DNA of 64,000 bases from Hysterangium stoloniferum. Taxonomy: Eukaryota > Basidiomycota > Agaricomycetes > Hysterangiales > Hysterangiaceae. Every line of letters starts with the position of its first letter. Position 1 is the stretch's first letter. Where the stretch lies: assembly GCA_015178975.1 (NCBI GenBank), contig WHVD01000011.1, positions 806,001 to 870,000 on the forward strand, given 5' to 3'. Positions 58,357 through 64,000 of the stretch are shown here, piece after piece. Both the position numbers and the translations under genes were made by a program. The notes beneath the pieces are model-generated. The model saw nothing but the letters and a program-made list of their open reading frames with translations. It searched no databases and was not told the DNA's origin.

Positions 58357-59594
58357 ATGGCTTATAATCATTTACATCCCAATAACCCCTACGGGCAGTA
58401 TCAGCAGGTTCACTCACCACCACCAAGTGTTTTAAGTGGTCACACAAGTTCAGGCCTTTCAACAGATGTTGTTTCTGGCGAGCAATATCGCTATGCTCTC
58501 GCCAATTTCGTACGCATCTAACAATCTCAAAATATTGCTACGTAGAACTAAACAATATCCCTTTAACTACCCAAACAGCGAATTGCACATGAGAAGGTCG
58601 AAAGTCAGCGACAACAGATGGAGGAGCAGGAGCGGCAGGTTGCTCAACTCCGGGAACGCATCTCGGTCCTGGAAGGCGAGGACGATCAAGGCAAATGGCA
58701 GAAGATAGGACAGAAGGCTGGGGGGTCGTCCGTGGATGATTTCTCAATCAAGGTGCGTTTTGGGCTTCAATTCACATGTAGCCAATTATCTTGATGCGTA
58801 GTAGAACACAGCATCGCAGCTCGAGAAACATATTAATCGGTGGGCCGCTGAAACTATCCGTTATCCTCCTGTGCCGTTAGAAGAAATACGGGATGCGGCA
58901 CGGTCAGATATCATGGGCAGCTCACCTCACGATCCCAGCGAAGCAAGCCCTATGTTGGTCCAGAACCTCCTCAGACATGTTATGGCCGAGACAGTATCCG
59001 AAGGTGTTGTCAATTGCTTGATCGTGACCAGCTCTCACGAGGCGAATGTGCACTTGACGCGAATTCACGAGCATATTTTTGACCGTAAGTTGTTCTGCTG
59101 AGCTTCTCCGAAATTGCGTCTCAGTACTTGGTCCAGGCGACCCCACCGTTGCATCCGTGTGGCGACGACAGACGTTCACTGCAGCCGTAGACTCGTGCTC
59201 CCCCGAAATGTCCCAGCATATTGTCTCTGAGCATATGCCCGCACTCGCCTCAGTCCTTGCCGGAAACAGTACAGCCATTACAACGATTCTTGATGCAGCG
59301 TATTCCTTTTCCCGCATGCTTCACGGTTCCAAATCAACAGCAGGTGCAGCCGCAGATGCTTTTTACCGGGCATTTGTTCCAGATATGGGTGCTGTGCTAC
59401 ACGCAGGCCGGGTAGAGCTTGTGAAGCGTTGTGTCAGCAGCGAGAGAGGTGAGGCGTGTCGAGTAGGTGCCAGTGTATTTCCAGGTCTGGTCAAGGTCAG
59501 TAAAAACGGGGGGGAGAGCCAACAGGACGTTGTTAGGCGGTCTCAAGTCATATGTGAATGCGCGTTGGGACTTCGTCCGAGTAATGAGATATAA
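58357..59594 (+). CDS. Coiled-coil hypothetical protein
   Basis: Not recognised as a known family. Splicing gives about 330 residues. Exon 1 reads MAYNHLHPNNPYGQYQQ; a GTTCAC...TTCAG intron (58,411-58,456) leads to AFQQMLFLASNIAMLSPIS. The next exon carries a charged coiled coil: RIAHEKVESQRQQMEEQERQ, VAQLRERISVLEGEDDQGKW. Then KHINRWAAETIRYPPVPLEE and LLRHVMAETVSEGVVNCLIV, and a helical C-terminal half with FTAAVDSCSPEMSQHIVSEH. Stop after RPSNEI. The helical, coiled-coil character suggests a scaffold or motor-adaptor-like role, but that is a guess. The ATG at 58,357 was chosen because it opens the longest ATG frame that splices forward; NPR3 lies divergently 118 bp away. Confidence 0.7.
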
Positions 59595-60458
59595 CCCATG
59601 TCGACTGACGTCACTCTTTTCCTCTGGTGATTATCAATGGATTTACCTGTCTTCTGCAAATAATGCTAGTCCTACATAGCTAGTTATAGTATGTACCACG
59701 GAATGGTATCATATATATATACAGCTGGAGAACTATACTGTACTGTATGCCTGTCATGCAAAGGCACTGATTGTCCTGTGCTCACTATCTAGACAACACC
59801 TTTTCGGGATCCCTCAGCACTGGCCGACATCTATAAATTCAGGTAGTGTAGGGAGTCTAGGTAGTCTACATAAAGGGCGTAGGCATTCCCAAGACTGTTT
59901 ACGATATAGTAACTGAATTTTTCTCGTTCAAATATCATCCACTGATCATATTTACCACGTGGAGGAGCCGGCACGTGCCATGTAGCTTACATAAGTGATG
60001 AACAGGTCACCAGGAACGGGGCTCAAACGGCCGATCTGCCGTAAAGATTTAAATGTCACGTTGAAACAGGCGTGATAATGATCCGGTATATATTGAAACC
60101 ATCTATCCGCATGGCTCAAGGTAAAGAAAGACCTGGGACAACATTGTTAAACCCCACGAAATTTAGGCCAGTCACACTGCTCATAATCGTACATGCGACA
60201 CGCAAGAAGGAATTGGTTAACGGGGAATATTATAAGAGAATGTCCATCGACGGTATACGATTTTGATGATATCATGCAACGAAAACAAGGGGGAAAGATA
60301 TTGCTGTGATAGTGAATGATGCACGATAATCGATACCAAGGATGCAGTGGTAATGATGTATGAAACCGTGGAATGAAGAATGATAGGATGTCCTTGTGTC
60401 CTTGGCGTATATCGCACCGTAAAAACCCAGGTATTCAGATTGTGTTTACACTGTTTCT
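59595..60458. other. Convergent intergenic region
   Basis: These 864 bases separate the 3' ends of the coiled-coil and membrane-sensor genes. They include an (AT)n-type stretch near 59,712 and CACGTG-containing sequence near 59,957 and 59,975. No exon is supported; a 64-codon frame at 60,072-60,266 has no recognisable product. Confidence 0.5.
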
Positions 60459-61596
60459 CTATGGTTGTCCGCCTAAGGCATACTGTGGACCAGGACTTGC
60501 TCGCCTATCCATCCCTAACGTAGATGCCGCAGGACTCATCGTACGTCCGGGTCCGGAGGGTCCAGCGTTGTAAGCTAAACCGGGTCCAGGTGCAGGTGAG
60601 CCACGGCCTCCCATATCAAGCGACATGGCAGGACCTGGGCTTCTTGTTCGTGTACCTGAGGGGTATGCGTTCATTGGGATATTTTCATGACCTTCCATCG
60701 GATCGTCGTGGAGGGTTTGGGGAACTGGTCCTCTATATGGATCGTAGTATCCGGCATTAGATGCAGCATAAGGGTCATCGCGGTAAGGCTGATTTGGATT
60801 AAATTGAGGAAGCGGAGGAACGGCATAAGGATCCAAATGCTCGGAGGCGACGTCACGTGACAAGGCCCCCGAAGAGTAATTGGAAACCTCGCGCGACAGG
60901 CCATCAGTGGTACTGCCTCCTACATGTTCCCTGTTCAGCTCAGGCCACTTGATTGCCTCTGGAAATAGAACCATGAGTACAACCCTATGCCAAACCATCC
61001 GGAAACGTACCATTAGGATCATCAAGATCCGTGAACCGTTTGCGAGTGAGCTTCCATATAATGAAACCAATGATGGCAATGGCAGCAATACCGCCAGCAA
61101 CAGAAAGACCAATGATTGTTCCAGGATGGAGGCCGCTATCATCACCATTCGGCTTCGCAGGAGGGCTTGTCTCCGAGCTGACCGGCGTACTTGAACTTGG
61201 TGAGACGAAGACAGTAGATTCCTGACCCGCGGGGTCAGTGACGACTGATAGAACTGACGACGCAGATGTGTCCGATGGATTTGCTGGTGACGTAGTGCTA
61301 ATAGAGCTCGTCGGGGTCGTCGGGATGGTTGACGAGGGAGTTGCAGTAGTGGAGGTCGGAGACGTAGTAGAGGGGGCAGTTGTGGTAGTCGTTTGAGAAA
61401 CAGTGGGTGTCACTATGGGGGTCGACGGGGTGATGCTAGTTGTCGTCGATGTCTCTGGTAAAGATATGGGAGGAGTAGCTTGGGGTGGAGTCGCGCCGAT
61501 GGTAGTCTGCCGTCCCATGATACGAACAGGCTCGATCTGAGAGGCAAAAACGACGGAAATCATAATAAACGAGTGTGCAACAAGACAAATACGCAT
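60459..61596 (-). CDS. Ser/Thr-rich single-pass membrane protein (Mid2/Wsc-like sensor architecture)
   Basis: Two exons give about 360 residues. The N-terminus is a signal peptide (MRICLVAHSFIMISVVFAS). An extracellular stretch of about 130 residues is almost entirely Ser, Thr and Pro (for example TTTTTAPSTTSP, PSSTIPTTPTSS), a heavily O-mannosylated stalk typical of fungal cell-wall sensors. A single transmembrane helix lies at about 159-181 (TIIGLSVAGGIAAIAIIGFI), followed by the basic WKLTRKRFTDLDDPN. A 50-nt intron leads to a cytoplasmic tail EAIKWPELNREHVGG with tyrosine-rich (YAVPPLPQF, YYDPYRGP) and Pro/Gly-rich segments. This layout matches Mid2/Wsc-type or mucin-like sensors, but no Wsc Cys-rich domain is present, so the role is inferred from layout only. 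Divergent from TAN1. Confidence 0.75.
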
Positions 61597-61967
61597 GTCT
61601 GATCGACAGTGACCTGAAAACGCAGCTGCGAATGTCCTGATAGTAGCGCGGTGGTGGTAGTAAAGACGGAGGCAGTGAGAGGCGCGGTTGTAAGGGCCGG
61701 CGGCTATTACAACAAATTACTCTTTGCCATCAATCAGAAAATTTGCTTCCTATTCCACCCGTTTGGTGACAAGTTTTTATAATATATAGGTGATATTTCT
61801 CCGCAGTGAGCAGAACATATGAAGAAGGTTGACTTAACATAACTACTGAATATATTACTTCAGCTGTTTTTCCCAAACCCGTCCTTTTGACTATCTAACA
61901 ACTTGGATCACTGTGGAAATTGAATCATACTGCCTTGTTCAGGTGCCTCCGACTCACTTTCGCCGTC
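61597..61967. promoter_or_regulatory. Shared promoter of the membrane-sensor gene and TAN1
   Basis: These 371 bp separate two divergent start codons. No regulatory motif can be named with confidence. A TTATAATATATAGG stretch near 61,777-61,790 is an AT-rich candidate element. Confidence 0.45.
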
Positions 61968-63212
61968 ATGCCACAAAGTACCAAGAGGAAGTCCGAAGGC
62001 CAGGACGGTCGCAAAAAGCGTGCAGTTCAGCGACCTGTTTCTCTCCTATTGCACTGGTCTAATTTCAACTAGAATTACGCCGTCACGTCTCGTACCAATA
62101 TCGATGGTCCGGGTGTATGGGCTACTTGTGATAAAGGCAGAGAGAAAAGTGCAATTGGAGAATTGTATGATTTATTCGAATCCGTGCGCTGCGCCTCTGT
62201 TTGGGAGTTCATGAATACATAATTATCAAGTTATAGATAGCGGACCAGCTTTGGCCCGTTGCTCGTAAGGGGGCCAACGACGGTTCAGCTGAGGACGACG
62301 TGGATCAAGACAGCGACACTGAAGATGATCTCGAGGCTCAGATTAAGAAAGAAGTTGAAGGTCTGAAGAGGCCAAGGGTAGAGAAACGGTTCGGTGCGGG
62401 AAGACTTATTAGGACTCGACCGACGTTTCATCTAACTTTCTTTCTCACCAGCTAATCGTGTAACGGGGACTCCATGCGGTGCGTCTTTGGTATGCTGACC
62501 CTTAAGGGTAAATGCTGAACAGTTTCATTCCAGTCGTTTTCATTTCCTGCAAAGCTCCCATTGACCCGGTAAAGCTAGTGATGCACCACTTTGAAAATGT
62601 AGAGCGCAGTGGCATCACACGGACTAAGTGTGCATGAATCTTTCTTCCCCTTTAGGCTTTGTTTTAATTATATCCCTTACCAGGCATGTCCTGCGACTCA
62701 CACCTGCATCAGGTTCGTGCGTTGCCAGTACACCTGAAATATCAGTCCTAGCCCAAAAGATTATTCCACCCGCCTTTGCTTCTCTTGCCCTGAAAACTGA
62801 TGGGTCAAAAAAATATCGTGTAAGTGGCACTACTCTAGCTAGATCCTTTCTAACCGCGCCACGAATTAGTACAAACTCGAACTAACGTTCCGTAGTCACG
62901 ATAAACTCAAGAAGTCTGAGTTAATACCATTATTAGTTGAATTCGTACCTTCGGACGTAGGGCATGTCGTTGATCTGGAGCATCCCGAAATAGTCATCTT
63001 TGTTCAAATCCTCAAAGTGAGTGCGCTTTATACGATATAAATTATTGTGTGTGATGTGTTATTTGTGGCAGTCTGTTTGCAGTATGAGCGTTGTACAACA
63101 TTACGAGCGGTTTAAGCGATTCAATGTCGTCCAGGTTGGAGACTCAGCAAGGCGGGATATGGAACCGGCTACCACCTTACAAGATAACATTTCAATTGAT
63201 TTGAGCAAGTAA
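61968..63212 (+). CDS. TAN1: tRNA acetylation adaptor Tan1 (THUMP domain)
   Basis: Tan1 carries the THUMP RNA-binding domain that recruits the acetyltransferase Kre33/NAT10 to make N4-acetylcytidine at position 12 of tRNA-Leu and tRNA-Ser. About eight exons give about 300 residues: MPQSTKRKSEGQDGRKKRA, NYAVTSRTNIDGPGVWATCD, KGREKCAIGELYDLFES, an acidic stretch DVDQDSDTEDDLEAQIKKEV, then the THUMP region: TGTPCVVFISCKAPIDPVKL, VLRLTPASGSCVASTPEI, KKYRYKLELTFRSHDKLKKS, VGHVVDLEHPEIVIFVQILK and VCSMSVVQHYERFKRFNV. Exon joins were checked for phase, including one that needs the acceptor at GAATTAG (about 62,868) to keep the frame. Stop TAA at 63,210-63,212. Confidence 0.88.
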
Positions 63213-63564
63213 TACAAGGGTAGTTGGGAGACCCTCCCAGATTGAAATGTTGTGCACGAAGTACGGGGGCTGATGTTTGGTGGGGTCGTTTTAATAACCT
63301 CGCAATATTCTGGGTCAAATGTGAGCAGCGGTCAGGATGAAGTGATCACAAGACAATATAAAATATTACAGCTACCAATGTTCTGATACACTGTAGGATA
63401 CATGCGCTAATTATATCTCATATCTGTAAATTCAACGTCAATTGAAGCTTTCAGAACTTGAAATCACGACGCTCCTACATGACAAGTCACAGTTCCGGAA
63501 GTAAATTTCGCTCTTAAGTCGTTCATCTTGCGCTCACCTGAACTTATACCAAAACTCGCGCATC
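63213..63564. promoter_or_regulatory. TAN1 3' region / CAP2 promoter
   Basis: This 352-bp gap lies between tandem plus-strand genes. No coding exon or clear motif was found. Confidence 0.45.
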
Positions 63565-64000
63565 ATGGCGGACATAGTGGACAGCATGCTCGACCTTATG
63601 AGGCGTCTCCCGCCTACACGTGTCGAAGAAAACGTCGCCAGCCTTGTCTCCATTTGTCCAGATTATGAAGATGATCTTCTTAGCAGTGTCGACCAACCTC
63701 TCAAGGTTATGACCGATCGCACCACAGGCAAGGAGTACCTTGCGTGCGACTATAATCGAGATGGGGGGTCGTACAGGTATGTGATATAAAGTACCCTGTT
63801 CCCCGGAATGACGTGCAATTATTAGGTCGCCGTGGTCAAACGAATACGACCCTCCTTTGGATGATGGCACAGTACCTTCCTCGAAACTCAGAAAGCTAGA
63901 GTTGACTGCCAATGAAGCCTTTGACACATACCGGGAAATGTAAGGCCGATATTTTCGTTGGAATTTTTGCGTGTTGCCAACCAACCCGTCTTGCGAGGTA
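63565..64000 (+). CDS. CAP2: F-actin-capping protein subunit beta, N-terminal part (cut at window edge)
   Basis: The capping-protein beta subunit with its alpha partner blocks barbed ends of actin filaments. The ATG at 63,565-63,567 gives [20 protein letters not shown], the family N-terminus (family pattern: D-x-x-L-D-L-x-RR). Then come [40 protein letters not shown] and [20 protein letters not shown], followed by [14 protein letters not shown]. The exon 1-2 join at 63,778 is AG|GTATGTG; a further intron starts at about 63,941. The rest of the gene is outside the window. Confidence 0.93.

Noticed and set aside
1-64000. CRISPR array, prophage, integron or bacterial operon
   Set aside because: No regular spacer repeats or bacterial features; the window is intron-rich fungal nuclear DNA.

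Overview
The window is nuclear DNA of a filamentous basidiomycete fungus, most likely an agaricomycete. Coding regions are cut by many short introns (about 40-65 nt, GT...AG), intergenic gaps are short, and every recognisable product is a fungal housekeeping type. The strongest lineage marker is a fatty acid synthase in which the yeast-type beta and alpha chains form one open reading frame. No bacterial, plasmid or viral features were seen, and no tRNA, rRNA or CRISPR. All gene limits were worked out by hand-splicing and reading protein families; no database was searched.

Layout. 1-19.2 kb, all on the minus strand: the N-terminal half of a CaMKK/Ssp1-like kinase (cut by the window edge), ALG12 (N-glycan mannosyltransferase), a ~12.9 kb single-chain FAS gene, and DBP5 (mRNA export helicase). 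19.2-24.6 kb is looser: a decayed Ty3/Gypsy RNase H fragment, a Ser/Pro-rich hypothetical gene, CTF8 (cohesion clamp loader), and a 1.9 kb gap with a GC-rich palindromic block. 24.6-33.7 kb: a PX-PB1 protein with an internal 54-bp coding repeat, then ARP10, ASA1 and MIC60 in tandem on the minus strand. 34.3-43.3 kb: an Atg22-like permease and, convergent with it, a three-unit paladin-type phosphatase. 44.3-51.4 kb: an ADP1-type ABC transporter and a glycosyltransferase resembling the N-terminal half of plant L-arabinokinase. 52.1-58.2 kb: neutral trehalase and NPR3 (GATOR1/SEACIT). 58.4-64 kb: a coiled-coil hypothetical, a Ser/Thr-rich membrane sensor, TAN1 (tRNA ac4C adaptor) and the start of CAP2 (actin capping beta).

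The genes do not form a pathway or biosynthetic cluster. They are independent housekeeping functions. FAS, ALG12, trehalase and the arabinokinase-like glycosyltransferase concern lipid and sugar metabolism; NPR3, the kinase and the Atg22-like permease concern nutrient sensing or vacuolar export; ARP10 and CAP2 concern the cytoskeleton. The features most worth a second look are the FAS fusion and its intron-split catalytic cysteine, the orphan arabinokinase-type glycosyltransferase with a minisatellite just upstream, a 9-nt microexon in a trehalase signature, paired hairpins upstream of trehalase, the higher-order repeat in the PX-PB1 gene, and an unassigned possible exon at 33.9-34.05 kb.
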